The notes under the pieces: model-generated | What the model saw: only the letters and a program-made list of their open reading frames with translations | What the model was told of the DNA's origin: nothing | The model's database searches: none | Position numbers and translations under genes: made by a program | Source: Cyanophora paradoxa | Taxonomy: Eukaryota > Glaucocystophyceae > Cyanophorales > Cyanophoraceae | Direction: 5' to 3' | DNA: 64,000 bases | NCBI GenBank assembly: GCA_004431415.1 | Contig: QPMI01000571.1 | Span: forward strand, 79,293-143,292 | Shown here: positions 1 to 12,300 of the stretch, one piece after another | Numbering within the stretch: position 1 is the first letter of the stretch | Layout of the letters: each line of letters opens with the position of its first letter

Positions 1-672
1 GCCATACCCCCCTCGAATTGACAAATACTGATGACCATACCGTAGTACTGATCGATCATATACCGATCATAATCATCTTGAGTACGTCTCTCAAAAACAA
101 GTATAAGTGTATGCATGCGCAAGGCCTTGAGGTTGAAAATCGAAATCGTTTAAAAATCTCGCCGAATCCTCGGCCGTTATTTTTCCCAAGTTAAGGCTAG
201 TAGGAGGCTAGGATCCGGAGCCGTTATTTTGGGTTTCAAGTGCTGCTACGCTGGTACCGCCGTACCGGTACGTATACCGTAGTACGGCCGCCGGCCGGCG
301 CCGCCGCCGGCCCGCCGGTCACTGGCAGAGTAATATCAGTGGCTCTCAGGAGTCAGAAGTCACCGGGAGTCAGCCTCAGTCAGGCAGTCCGGAGCGCGGC
401 AGCGCTGATAGTAGCCTGATACCAGTGATACCACACTGTAACCACAGTTACCGTCGATCATCAGCTGCGGCAGTGCATGCGCAGTCTGCTCCGACTCTGC
501 AGCAGAGCAGCGTACGTATACGCGTCCGCGGCCGACGGTCCTGCCTTTCTAGATCGGCGATTGCAAGTTGCACGTCTGCTAGCGCTGATCATGATCGGGT
601 CCCTGCGCATGCGGCAGATCTTGTTCGAATTCGTGAGCTTCAGGCCTTCGATTCAGCCGCTGAGCGCGAACC
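1..672. other. Intergenic, no gene seen
   Basis: No convincing exon on either strand. The stretch is of mixed composition, with a GC-rich palindromic patch near 275-320 and short palindromes such as TGATCATGATC near 595. It probably holds the upstream region of the gene that starts at 673. Confidence 0.5.
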
Positions 673-1579
673 ATGGCTTGTGTCGCCCCCACTCATGCCG
701 AATTTCTGGCCGAGGAGATGGAGTACATCAGCTCCATTCCGATCACGGACGCGCGATCGGAGCGCCGGGTGAAGTATCTCACGTCCACCGCTGCCGAGCA
801 CGCTTACGTGCGTAATTTACTAATTATAACGTATACTTTACATACACGTACGCGCATGCGTCCATCACCGTTTTATAATTACCTAGTTCAGATTGTGCGA
901 TATAAGATTACAGCCCGCGCCGCACTAATTATAACCATGGCCATGCGAGGACTCGGCAGGACGCCTGCGTCAACAGCGATGCCATGGTGCAGTACAAGCT
1001 CTGCGTCTGCGGACCTCATGATCAGCCTGCGGTCGATTTGACCCCGTATCACAACGCCATCAGCGAGTGGTGCGCCCTGAGTGACGCTTAATTTAATTTG
1101 ATCATGATCATGACGCCGCGAATTGATCATCGCAATCGCAATCCGATGATCGGTCCCGGGCGATGATGGAACAGCGTGGCGACGAACCTGTTCAGCCCGC
1201 AGTTCTCCGACCGCGAGGCAGTGTACTCGTTCTGCACGGAGCAGGCGGCCGCCCTGCTGCCGGGCCCCACCGCGTGGGACGCCTGCGTCGCCGCCGTCGA
1301 CGCCGAGGGCAAGTGCGAGTACGAGGGCCGCGTGGCGGAGGCGGACTTGTACGCGGCGGCGGAGCTCGAGGAGGACTTCCTCGCGATCGCCGTGCGCCAC
1401 TTCGAATTTAATTCTCAAGCCAACGACCCCGCAGCCAGTGCTCATGATCATGATCACGCGCGTGCTCATATATTTCTCCCTCGCAGGAGGAGGACCTCGA
1501 AGCCGACTACGACGGCGAGGAGCTCGCGGCTATCGCCGATGAGCTTGCATTTGCCGCCGTCGAGCTCGTCGCCTACTGA
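673..1579 (+). CDS. Small hypothetical protein, split gene (3-4 exons)
   Basis: I do not recognise the product. A likely first exon is 673-807 (45 codons from ATG, ending before a GTGCG donor). A second in-phase exon begins at 960 after a CAG acceptor and contains the peptide DACV. A third exon around 1,180-1,398 has a second DACV module and ends before GTGCGCC. The last exon begins about 1,487 after CTCGCAG and ends at a TGA at 1,577-1,579; its acidic tail ends in VAY. Exons three and four join in phase 0. If exon two is read straight through it ends in a TAA at 1,089-1,091, so it may stop earlier at an internal donor, or there may be two short genes. The repeated DACV module hints at internal duplication. 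The intergenic and intronic parts are AT-richer than the exons. Confidence 0.5.
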
Positions 1580-2100
1580 TCATAAGCCGATGCCATGATG
1601 ATCATGATCAAGTCTCTGAGAGCTCAGCGGCTCAGCGGATCAAGAGCTTAACGCCGACTTGCTTGCAATTGTACAATTTTAATTTGTGTGCTTAAGCTTG
1701 CAATTGGAACTTCGGAAAATCAAGCCACGATGATCACGCATATGATCATGACCGTCGGACTTACAACTGCAAACTGCAGCTGCAAATTGAACTATGCAGG
1801 CTTGCAATTGAGATTGAGATATAGATTTATAGATTTCGAGGGGCGCTGGGGGAGCTTGAAATATTCATTTAATAAACCCTCTCCGAATCCTACGGGCTCG
1901 TGCCGAATGCTGGGATCCGGAGCACGTTCCACAGTCACTGAGTCAAATCACGAACAACTTCGAATTTTCTGAGTACGGTCGACGACGTCCCGCCCCTCTA
2001 CTAAATCCAGGCTTCGTAATTCGAATAAACAAAGCAAGTGACAGTAGAGGCTGAACCCAACTGAGCTAAATTCAGGCTGCGGCGCGGAGGCGGCGGGAGT
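1580..2100. other. Intergenic spacer, no gene seen
   Basis: Lower GC than its neighbours. It contains several TGATCATGATC-type palindromes and short CTGCAG/GCAATTG motifs. No exon with flanking splice sites is seen. The plus-strand gene to the left and the minus-strand gene to the right converge here, so this is probably the shared 3' region. Confidence 0.5.
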
Positions 2101-2930
2101 CTAGGCTGCGGGGCGGAGGAAGCTTAAGCTGGAGTAGCTATAGAGTAGGACGCCGACCTCGCCCTCGACCCGGAGGCGGCCCAGGAGGGGCGCCAGGGCC
2201 CCGTACGGCCGCATCAGGCCGTCGAGCGGGGCGTGCCGGGGGTTCAGCACGATGGCGCAGGGCGGCGGGAGGGCGACCAGGGCGGCCGAGAGGGCGGCCG
2301 AGGGCGGGTGCGAGGCCGCCAGGGCGATCGTCTTCAGAGAGGGTCGCCCTGCGGCGACCAGGCCGGCCAGCGGCGCGTCGTCTTGCTCCCAAAAGTCTGC
2401 GGCGGTTCGTTCGGTCTCGTAAGCTCCTCGGCCCGGGTGGGGGTACGCGGAGAAAGTAGGGGTACCGAGGTCGAGCTGGGCATCGGAGAGGGCGTGCAGG
2501 GCGCCGAGCGCGTCGGCCAGGCCCCAGGCGACTTCGGACGTCGTACCCCACAGCTGCGAATTCGAATTCGAAGCGGGGCTAAGCCTTAAGCTTCCTCTGG
2601 ACGGGCGCGGGAGGGGGGTACATGTAAAGAGCACCCGGAGGTGCAGCGAGAGAAGCGCGGGGGCAGCGGCCGAGCGCTGCGACCTCGTCCCGCGTGGTCC
2701 CCGCCGCCAGCTGCGGGGGGTACAGTGGAGGGGGTCGGCGGGATTGGAGGGGGTACGTGCAGCCGAGAGCGGACGGGGCGCTGGCGGAGGCGCTGGGGGC
2801 GGGGGGCGACGTGGCCGTGGGGTACGACTTCGCGGACGAGCCGGCCCTTAAAGCTTGCCGACCGCCACGCCGCCCCGCTCCTCTAGACGCGGCTCTGCGG
2901 CGGCTGGCGCTGGGTCGCCGCGCATGCGGC
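2101..2930 (-). CDS. LRR-like protein, C-terminal exons
   Basis: The last two exons are fairly clear. One runs from about 2,551 down to 2,472 and ends before a GTACCCC donor; it includes GLADALGALHALSDAQLDL. The next begins after CCGCCGCAG near 2,402 and reads through LAGLVAAGRPSLKTIALA to a stop at 2,101-2,103. The spacing of leucines resembles irregular leucine-rich repeats of the ribonuclease-inhibitor or F-box-LRR kind, but the match is loose. A further upstream exon near 2,616-2,719 is probable, with its frame unsettled. The start of the gene was not found. The intron donors match those of the larger genes downstream on this strand. It could equally be a degenerate alpha-helical repeat protein. 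Confidence 0.45.
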
Positions 2931-3103
2931 GCCGCGACGCTCGCGATCGCGGTTTCGAACCGGATATCGATGTACCTTACACTAATCTTTTTTGTTAAGC
3001 ATAATATAACAATCTTTTTACACCTCTTTTTACTGGAATACATGCGCATGTCTACTCTGAGGGCCTAATTCTCCGAACTGCCCAGCGTTAAGGCCTCTGA
3101 ACT

Positions 3104-5082
3104 TCACATGCCCAGGGCGTCGAGGCCGGCCTTGGCGGCGACGACGGCCTGCAGCTCCCCGCGCCCCCCGAACCGCGCCTGAACGATCTGCGGAGGCGCT
3201 GGGCTCAGAAAACCGGGTGTGTTTCGATTCTGAAGCTTAGAGCTCTGACCGTCGCGGAGGACCCCTCGAGGGCGGGTACCACGAGCGTCATCGCGAAGGG
3301 GTCCCCCCGCCCCTCCTCTGCCCCCGGCCCGGGTACGTTAGCCTTGATGGACAGCCTCGGATCCGGAAGGGGACGGACGGACCCTGGTCCGGGTTGCGGG
3401 GCGAGATCGCCGTGGGTGCGTACAGGCGGACGCCGCCGGGTAGGCAGTACTCCGTGTGCGGCCGGCCGGTGTAAGCCGCGTAGTCCTGTACCCCGCTCAT
3501 GATCAGCTCAGAGCTCGAAATGTAAACAAGGGGGGGGGGAGGGGGGAAGAACCTGGAGGAAGACGTCGGCGGTGGTTGTGGAGAACCGCAACTTCGCCGT
3601 ACCCATCTCCGCGTTGCGAATCTGCGTGCACATGCCCCGACCGGTACCGGTTATGGAATGTGTTGATCAGAGGGGGGGCGGGGGACGGACCTCGGCGGAG
3701 GCGGGCCAGACGAATCTAGAAGAGAAGGTGTCAAGCTTAGGAGAAGAGCGAGGAAGGCGTAGGGGTTTCTGGTACCCGTGGCTGGCGCCGCCCGGAGCGA
3801 TGAATGCCGGAGGCTCCTCGGAGGGGGTAGGGGCCGCTCCGGGGAAGACGGGGGATGGCCAGGCGTCTGCGTCCTGCGGGGGTACGGGTTCGAAGGGCGA
3901 TCGCGAGACGAACGCGGCGGGGTACATGCACAGCTACCTCGCGGACGAAGGAAACCCTTTCGAGGGCGCCGCTCGAGTCATATGAGACGACTCCGCCGAC
4001 GCGGACGCGCCTTCCGGAGGCCGTCTCCTGCGCGCGGGTTCGAATCCGGGCGGGAACAGGAACGAGGGGTTCGGATCCGGGTTCAAAAGTAAGCACGCGG
4101 ACCGTCGCGAGGAGCAGCTCGGCCCCGGAGAAGGGGTGGGACACCCAGGCGCCGGCGCCCGACGGGAGGAAGAGGGGGGTACGGCGGTGAGGGAGGGGAA
4201 ATGGGGCGGGCGGGTCACGGCCCTCGTCATGTGCCGTGCCCCCCGGCATATCGACGATATGGGCCCTGCCGCACGATCAGAAGGAAGATGTTCCAGTACG
4301 AATTCGAAAGAAGAGTGCTCGCCACTGCGCCGACTTCCACCCGCCTTCGGAGAAGCTGCGGCGGCGATCATTCAAAACATGCATATGGGTTCGCTTGCAC
4401 AGAATCCAAACTCGGGTTCCATACCGGCGCCGCTCAAAGTGGCTCGCGAAGAAGGTGGAGTAAGGGCTCAGGGCGGTGTCCGGGGGGCCTGCAAGCGCAG
4501 CTCGATCAAATTTGGACATACATGAGAGGGGCAGCGAAGACGCGCCCTGAAGGACGATCTCCCGCGTGAGATCGAATGTTTTGGCGACCTCGCCCGACTC
4601 TGGACGGTACCGCACCGAGCGACCGTGCCATACTAACACTCGGTCAGTTTCAAATCGTTAGCGCGAGCGAGCAGCACGCTTAGCGGACCTCCGGAGTGAT
4701 GGCGGCCGATGTTGTCCAGGTTCTTGACCTCTCCCGGCAGCGCGTTGACGTCCAGCCCGTACGCGCGAGCGTCCACGACCGCAGGCGCCGGCGCCTTCCA
4801 TTGCGAGCCGCCGCGGAGCCCGTAGGGCGGCCGGGGGCCCCGGAGGGAACGGGGACAAGTGAACGAGAGGAAACCACTGCAACGCGCTCCGGCGAGCGCC
4901 GCCGCTTGACCGGAGAAAGCGCGCTTCGGGCTCGCGCGACCGCGGCCGCGTGCCGCGATCCAGTCTCCGGCGGCGGCCGAGGGCGGCGCGAGCACGCAAA
5001 CACGCGGCTTTGATCCGTGACTACGTGAAGGCGGCGGACGCGGCTGCGCGGGCAAGGCGGGTGCTGTGGCGAACGCGGCCAT
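3104..5082 (-). CDS. Unrecognised multi-exon protein
   Basis: No family recognised. A good ATG is at 5,080-5,082, opening a frame of 149 codons to 4,633 that includes ARAYGLDVNALPGEVKNLDN. Downstream exon-like pieces on the same strand include one with RVRVGGVVSYDSSGALERV near 4,000. Another, about 3,563-3,629, starts after CGCAG and ends VFLQ before a GT donor. It joins in phase 0 to an exon with DYAAYTGRPHTEYCLPGG near 3,430-3,480. The last exon (after CTCCGCAG near 3,190) ends GLDALGM and a TGA at 3,104-3,106. Whether all pieces belong to one gene is inference from strand, order and phase; two genes are possible. Intron donors are GTACCCC-like or GTxxGC, as elsewhere here. Confidence 0.4.
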
Positions 5083-5099
5083 GTTGTCTCTTCAGGCGA

Positions 5100-5225
5100 A
5101 AGGTAAGTTTGATGCGTGCTGACGCAAGGCGCTAGGGCGCTGTGCTGACGCTGGCTACAGCTGACGCTGGCTATAGCTGACGCTGGGCAAGTGCGATCGC
5201 TGGAGAGTGCTGACGCTGGTGGCTG
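5100..5225. repeat. Short tandem GCTGACGCTGG repeats
   Basis: The 11-mer GCTGACGCTGG, or close variants (GCTGACGCTGGCTATA and similar), occurs about five times in roughly 110 bp just upstream of the ATG of the minus-strand gene at 5,082. It could be a promoter-proximal minisatellite. Function unknown. Confidence 0.6.
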
Positions 5226-5435
5226 CGGGCCTGCGACACCTCTGCGGCGATCTTGTCTTCAAAATTCGAGCCGGGTACGAGTTGCTTCGAAAATGATTCG
5301 GCAATAGCTTCGAACTTGCACTATTAGTGATCATAACAGATGACAGATGCGATCTAATGCATTCAGTTCAATTCGATCTCGTGCAGCGAACTAAAGCGGC
5401 AGTAGAGCCTCGCATTCGAGAATTCGAAGTTATAG

Positions 5436-8400
5436 CTACGCCCGGTCCTCGGCAGCCCCGCCCACCCCCTCGGGCCGGGATTCCGCCGCGGCAAGCGGCG
5501 GCGCGGCGGCCGGCGCGAGCGCCTGCTGGGACGCCTGGGATGGGGCCGCCTCGTCGGCCGCGGGGGGCGTCGGCGGGGGCGTGCGCTCCGCCGGGGTGGG
5601 CACTGCCACCGGGGGCGTCGGGGGAGGGGAGGCCACCACCGGCGCGGGCTGCGGCTGCGGCCGGGGCGAGGTGGGGGACTCTGGCGGGGCGATCGGGGCA
5701 GGGGCGGGGGCCCCGCGGCAGCCTGGGCGGGGGCTGGGGGCCAGACGGGTGCGGGGCCAGGGCCTGCGCCGGGCGCGGGGGCGTCTGGGGCGGAGGAAGG
5801 GGCCCGGGCTGATGCGGGGCCCGCCGGGGCCCGGGGGCGGCGGGAGGGCGGGTACGGGGAGACGGAGTGGCCGGCCGCGAAGGGCGGGGGAGGGGGATGG
5901 AGGGGACGCGGGAGGCGGTGGTGTGGGGGGCCCGGGGGGAGACGGGCGGGGCGAAGGGAACGGGGGCGGGGGAGGTGGAGGGGGAGGAGTCGTGGGGCGG
6001 GGTGGCGGAGACGCGCGGGTACCGGTATCGGTGGCGGGGGGCTCTGCAGGGGCGAGTTGGGCCCGGCGGAGGCGCGGGCGGCGCGGCGGGCGGCCGACTC
6101 CGGCAGGACGGCGCGGCGGACGCGCAGCGTGGCCGCCGCAGCGACGACGTTCTTCGAGGGCGAGCCGGGCGGCCCGCCGCCGCCCTCCTCGGCGCCGGCG
6201 CCGGCGGCGGTGCCCAGGCTCGCGCTGGCGCCGCCCGTCGAGACGCGGACGACGCCGGAGGGGCCGGCGGGGCGGCGGGAGGGGACGGCGCCGGCCAGGG
6301 AGGATATGGAGGTGAGGGAGGCGCTGGCGACGAGGCCCGAGCTCCGCGAGAGGGTCACGGAGAAGGTCGGGCGGAGCGGCCGCGCCGCCGGCGCCGCCGA
6401 GCGCCCCGGGCCCGGCGGGGCCCGCGGCGCCGCCGCCGTTGTCGCCGCCGCCGCGGGAGGGGCGGAGGGAGACGGGCCCGAACCCGAGGCCGGGGCCGAG
6501 GCCGGCGGGCGCTGCGGGAGGCGACCGGCGGGGATGTGCCCGGGCCGGGGCGCCGGGGCGGCGGCGGCGAAGGGCGCGAGCAGCGGGCTGCGGGTGCCCA
6601 GCAGGGACTCCAGGCCCCGCCCGACGGCCGGCATGACGCTGCCGAGCACGCCCGTCGCGAGGCTCTGCAGGACGGAGCCGGCGGTGGCGGCCTCGACGGC
6701 GCGGCGGGCGGCCGAGGGCGGGATGGCCTCGGCTCCGGGCGGCGCGTTCTCGTCCTCCTCGCCCTCCTCCGGCAGCTCGGCCGCCTCCTCCAGGCTGTAC
6801 TCCATCATCTCCTCCAGCGAGCCAGGCGCCCGCCCCAGCGCGCCCTCTGAAACAAAGAAGACTGAGACGGAGAGAGAGGAAGAGATGGCGCGGCCGGGGA
6901 AGGGGGCACCGATGCAGCGGCGGGTGAGGGCGAGGACGCGCGGAAAGTCTAGGTACGTCGCCCCCGTCCGCACCTGCCGCCGCGAGGCTGAGCTGAGCCA
7001 GGCGCGCACACACAACTGAGGGCGGGGCGCACCCAGATGCGGTCGAGGACCTGGAAGGCCAGGCAGTAGAGCTCCTCGAAGGCGGAGGGCTGGGGCGGGG
7101 GCCGTGAGCCGAAGCCAAGGCGGAAGAGGAGAAGGTCGCCTGTCACCTGGTCGTAGAGGTGGCAGAAGAACTTGAAGAGGGGCGTCTCCCACGTCGGCAG
7201 GTCCGCCCCGCCGCCGCCGCCGCCGCCCTGCTGCCCCTGCTGCCCCTGCTGGGCGCCGGGCTTCTCCCCGTTGCCGTTGTTGCCCGCTGGGGGCGCCGGC
7301 GCCGGCGAGGCCGCGTGCGGCTGGACCCCGTCGCCCTTGCCGTGCTTCTGGGGCGCTGCGGGCCCGTCGGGGTCAGCGTCGAACGAACCGCACGCGGGCG
7401 GGCGGGCGGGCGGGCGGGCGGGCTCGCCCGAGTCGAGGTGGAGGATCGACGTGAGCATGCGCGTGATGTTGATCCCGGCCGCCGCGAAGGGGTACCCCCG
7501 CTCCGGCTCCGCCGTCAGGACCTCCCGGACGACGGCGGGGTACCTGGAACCGAACCCGTCAGCGAAGCGGAGCAATCAATCGGGGGCAGCTGTCCGAAGC
7601 GCGTACCCCTCCACGAAGTAGACGAGGTTGTGGAGGCCGAGGAGCCCCATACCCCGGAAGTCGGTCGCGGGGTCCATCCCCTGGAAGCCGAGCTTGGACC
7701 ACTGGGCCGAGCGCCGGGCCGTGAGGGCCACCCCGGGGAACGCCGTGCGCCTAATCGGTGAAGTCAGAGGGGCCGCAGAAGGAAGGCTAAGAGGCACCGA
7801 GGAAAGCAAGAAAAGCTCACCAGAGGCGCATTAGGAGGGCCTCATGGTCGGGCCGCTCGGAGCTGTAGGGGACGCGCATGAGCAGCTGGGCCTCCCGCAG
7901 GCGCCGCGCCTGGAAGATCCGGCAGCGGTTGAAGCGCGCCATGTGCGCCCCCAGCAGCTCCATCACCTGTGCGGGGCGGGGCTCGCGAGGCCCGGGCCGG
8001 CGCGCAGCTCAGCGGGGCGCCGCGGACCTCGTGCGGGGCGGAGGTCAGGAACTGGATCTCGCGCCCGTCGCGCCACTCGATGCAGAGGCCCCCGACCTCG
8101 GCGCCCTCGTCCTCCGGAGGCGGCGGCGCCGACGCGGCCTGGGGCGGCGCCAGGTACGAGGGGGACGGGACCTGCAGGCCCAGGCTCGCGGCCGGGCGCG
8201 GGAGCGCCTCCGGCCGGATGCGCTTCACGTCGTCCTGCGCGGGCGCGGGCTCGGACCGGCGGCGGAAGCGGCGGGCGGGGGCAACGGGGAAACGGACGAT
8301 GTAGTGGAGGGACTTGGTGAGGCGGCCGTGCGCGATGAGGAGCTCGTTCTCGACCGGCGGCTCGCCGTAGTGGCCCGCGATGTCCGAGTCGGATAGAACG

Positions 8401-8545
8401 CGCGGCAGCAGCGTCGAGGCGAGCGCCCGCACTTTGCCCTGCAGGTCCTCCCGCGCCTTCTGCAGCGCCCCGACCTTGTACAGCACGATCTGCGAGTTCG
8501 GCGTGATCTCCAGGACCAGCGGCTGCGCGGGCACGCCTCAGCCGC

Positions 8546-8579
<34 letters not shown>

Positions 8580-9193
8580 GGCGGGGGCGCCTGGTAGGCG
8601 TGGAAGATCGCCCCGAGGCTGCTCCGGACGAGGATTTCGAACTCCTGTCCGCGGAGGCGGTGCTCGTACAGCTGCCGCGCGCGTAAGCGAACGGCAGCGC
8701 AAGCGGCAGCGCGTGGGCGCCGAACCTCCTTCTTGTACTGGCGGCGGAGGGCGAAGGGCAGCAGCTGTCAGCGGAGAGCCGCGAGCCGGCGCGGCCGCGG
8801 CGGGCAGGCGCGGTCACCTTAAGCACGTTCTCCTCGGTCGACAGGAACCACTGCGGGGCCGAGCGGAGCTACGTGTCAGGAATGCCACACGGCTGCCGCG
8901 GACGAGCCGACCTGCACATCGCCCGCATTCTCGCACACCGGGAGGTCCGCTTCGTCACCTAACGCATCCCCAGGGCGTGCGGGAAGGTTGAACTTGTCGT
9001 ACTGGCCGACGGTCTGGAGAGGACACACGTTGGATCGCGCCTCAAAATGAACGCAGGCGCGGCCGACCTGACGTTGCTGTGCAGATTGCTTTGCCCGCTC
9101 CTTCTCCGGTCGCGTGTCATCGCCGTACGTGGCGGTGTTGGCAGTCGGGGCGGGCGGTCGCGGAGGTGGCGTTGAAGCCGCCGCGGAGCTCAT
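5436..9193 (-). CDS. ELMO-domain protein with Pro-rich C-terminal tail
   Basis: ELMO domains act in small-GTPase control (with DOCK-type Rac exchange factors, or as Arf-GAP-like ELMOD proteins). Start ATG 9,191-9,193; exon 1 ends before GTCGGCC near 9,068. Further short exons encode TVGQYDKFNLPARPGD, WFLSTEENVLK and LYEHRLRGQEFEILV. A long exon runs about 8,533-8,028. The ELMO core follows, from about 7,962 to 6,900: first RPDHEALLMRLW, then LGFQGMDPATDFRGMGLLGL (the diagnostic block), AGINITRML, LFKFFCHLYDQVTGD and TYLDFPRVLALTRR. The core is interrupted by a low-complexity Gln/Gly/Pro insert near 7,250-7,430. The last ~450 residues are Ala/Pro-rich and mostly disordered; the exact joins there, including the stop at 5,436-5,438, are uncertain. 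The ATG lies only 197 bp beyond the stop of the TIR-ankyrin gene on the same strand. At least one intron (after FHAYQ) has a GC donor. Confidence 0.85.
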
Positions 9194-9396
9194 CGCTCGC
9201 CGCAGCCGCGGCAGCGCTCCTCAATGCCGGCCGACACGACCAGCGGCCGCCTCGGCGCGGATTCGCGGTCGATGCTGCTTTTTTTCACCAGCCGGGTACA
9301 CTGCCAAGATCAAAAGTTCCAAACTGCATGCGGGCACTCCGGATCCCGCTTTTTGTACGCGTTCAGGTTTGTTGGCACGCACGCGCGACTTCGATG
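9194..9396 (-). promoter_or_regulatory. Short spacer between TIR-ankyrin stop and ELMO start
   Basis: About 200 bp separate the TAG of the upstream TIR-ankyrin gene (9,397-9,399) from the ATG of the ELMO gene (9,193), both on the minus strand. The spacer must hold the 3' end of one and the promoter and 5' leader of the other. It contains an A-run (minus strand) near 9,282 and no obvious TATA box. Confidence 0.4.
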
Positions 9397-12300
9397 CTAA
9401 GATATCGAGCACGCCTTCGAGCCCCCGGCCCCGCCCCCCGCCGCTGCCGCAGCCCGGAGCTCCTCGGCTCTCCTGCGCGCCCGCGCGAGCCGCTCCCGCC
9501 GCTCCGCAGCCGCCCGCTCCAGCGCGGGTATGTCAGAAGCCGCCGGAAGCTGCCCAGCGGCCGCTCCAGGGGCCGCGCGCTGCCCGGCGCCGGTTAGAGA
9601 AGTCGAGGGACGGGACACGCATACGCGGGGCCGCGCACCCCAGCTGATGCCGGGCGGGGCGCCGCCGCCGCCGCCGCCGAGGCCGCTGCCGATGCCGCCA
9701 GGCTCGGCAGGGACTGCACAAGTGCCTCCAAGTTCTGCGGGCGGAGTCAGAGCCGGCGCCGAAGGAGCGGGCACCGGTCGCCAAGCGGGCGGAGGCGCGG
9801 CGCGGGGCGGGCCGATAGGAGGGCCACGTTGCCCTTCGTGATGTAGACGTAGGGCTCCGCGTCCGGGAACAGGCCCTCCAGCACCTGTACGGGGGTACCG
9901 AGTTAGAGTTAGGGGGGTAGAGCGCCCGCTAGACCGGCCGGGGTACGCGCCTGCAGTTCCGAGACCACCACGGGCTTGAGCGGCCGCTTGTTCAGCTCCG
10001 CCAGCTGCCGCGCGGATCAGGAGGGTACCGCGAGGGGCGGAGGGTACGCGCGCCTGGAAGCGGTCCCGGAGAAGAGGGTCCGCGAGGGCGGCGGGGGAGA
10101 GGAGGGGTACGAACGCCGCGCACTGCCGCCGGCCGCGTCAGGCGGGGGGATGAAAGAAACTGGGGGGTATCCGTCCCGAACCTTGACGACGGCTTGTGTG
10201 CCCTCGTCGCCGCTGGCGGCGCCGCCGGCGGACTGCGGGCGCTGGGCGCCGCCGCCGGAGCACTCGAGCCAGCAGCGGCGGCCGCGGTGGGCCAGGCCCC
10301 GCACGAACTGGCCCGCGAAGGCCGCGTCCTGCCCCCGCGCTCCTTCAGAGAGGAGAAGCTTAAGGCGCGGGCTCGAGTGCTGCGGGGCGCGGACCGCGGC
10401 GTGGCACCAGACGAAGAGGAAGGGGGCGGGGTCCGCCAGGGCGCAGCGGGCCCCCGGCGAGGCGAGGAGCGCCGCCGCCGCCTGCGCGAGGGCCTCCTGC
10501 TGGCCCGCGGCGCTTGTCCCGCCGGCGCCGCCCGTGGCGAGGCGCTGGGCGAGGGTGAGGGCGAAGGGCGGCAGGCCCGACGCGAAGAGGGCGTCCCTGC
10601 AGGCGGCGGCGTCAGTTTCGGCGCCGGGGAGGGCGACCCGCGGTGCCTCTGGCGCCGGCGCCGGCTCCGGCGACGCACGTGGAGAGATCTCTGCAGAGCC
10701 GCGGGCGGGCGTCAGGAAGCAGCGGCGCGGGGCGGGGCGGGGCGGAGCGGGTCGGGCGAGGGAGGGCGAAAGGGCGCACGCAAACTGCTGCTTCATGAGC
10801 GCCCCCTTCGCGTGCGAGCGTTGTCAGGAGGTGTGTGCGTGTGTGCGGGGCGAAGGAAGCTTTTAAGGAAGGGGGAGGCGGACCTGCAGCTGGTCGTCGA
10901 GGGCGCACTTCTCGCGCCAGACGGGGTACACGGGCCTCCCCAGGCGCCGGGCGGCAGCCAGCTGCGCCCGGCACCGCGCCGAGGCCGCCCCCGCCGCGCT
11001 GCGCGGCCCCGCCGGCTCAGCGACCGCCGGGTACCCCCCTGAAGCTGAAGAGGGGTACCTGACGACGAAGATGAGGGCCTGGGCCTTGCGGAGGCCGGCC
11101 GCCTCCTGCGAAGCGAACGAAGTCGTCGGCGGCAGATGCGAACGAAGTGATCGGAGCGGAGGGGGCGCACGTCGGCCTCCGTGGCGTCGTCCAGCGCGCA
11201 CTGCGGGGCGAATCCTCAGAACGGGCAAGCGGGTCTATTTATAGAACGGAATTTGATCCGCACGGTGACGTGGGCGGCCTCGAGGCCCTGGAGGAGCCGC
11301 CGGGCGAACGAAGCGTCCTCGGGCGCGTGCCTGCGCGCGGAGGCTGGGGCTCGGGGGGTACACGAGAGAGACAGGGCGGGGTACGCACGAGAAGAAGGCG
11401 TCGCGGAGGCCGCCCGCCCGCTTCAGCGCGGCCTGCGGGGGGCACCGGGGCGTCACGGGGGTACGCTGGAAAGGCGTTAAGGGGTACGCCGGACCTGGAA
11501 GGTGACGTCGGGGTGGGCCTGGACCACCATCCTGCGGCGAGAACGTGAGAGGGGGGGGGGGGACGGCGGGGCTGGCGCGGGGTACAGCGCACTTGCGGTT
11601 CGGCCCCTGCCCGATCGTCCGGGCCGGGTCGGCGCCTGCGCGGGGCCCTCGGCGATGGCGAAGCCATCAAAAATGAGCTCAAAAAGGAGAGGCGTACCCC
11701 GCTGCATGAGGCGGACGCAGACGTCGAGCATGGCGGGGCCGTGCGAGACGGCGTTGAGGAGCGGCGTCCGCTCCTTCCCGTCCGCCGCGCTGCGCCGCGC
11801 GCTCAGGGGAGGCGGAGGGAGGGGCGGGGCGGGGCGGGGCGGGGCGGGGCCGCACTCGAGGGCGGAGGCGGGGGCGGCCTCTGCGAGGCGCAGCGCCGCG
11901 AGGCGGAATCCGTGCCTGCAGCGGCGCCTCAGGCTCGAAACGAACGCTCGCGCGGGCGAGCAGCGTCGGGCTCGCCGGCAGGCGGCGTGGAGCGCGGTCT
12001 CGCCCTCCTCGGGGGCCGCGCCCTGGGCCCCCTCGGGGTCCTCCTCGCCCCCGTCGTCCTCCTCCCCGCTCAGGCGCATGTTGCGGCCCCGGAACTTGCG
12101 CAGCTGAGCGCCGGCCTCAGTTTGAGGTGCGCATCCAAAGGGGTAAAGGTTCGGACCGCGAGGCGACCCTCGAGGGAGAGGACGCGGAGGGCGCCGTTGA
12201 CGAGGGCCCGCATGGCGCCGCCCCGCGGGCCCGAGGCCGCCCCCAGCGCCGGCGCGAAGTCCCCCGTCCAGAAGGTCCCCTCGCAGTGCAGCGCCAGGTC

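Noticed and set aside
673-735. GINS complex subunit start (AEFLAEEMEYISSIPI resembles the Psf2 N-terminus).
   Set aside because: Similarity covers only the first few residues; the following sequence does not fit Psf2.
4040-4060. TTCGAATCC-like T-arm of a tRNA (also near 12,365 and 13,540).
   Set aside because: No matching stem, anticodon arm or acceptor stem around any of them; two lie in exons or introns of assigned genes.
5581-7019. Plus-strand open frames opposite the ELMO gene.
   Set aside because: They are Gly/Arg-rich shadows of the minus-strand exons; no domain, no splice logic.
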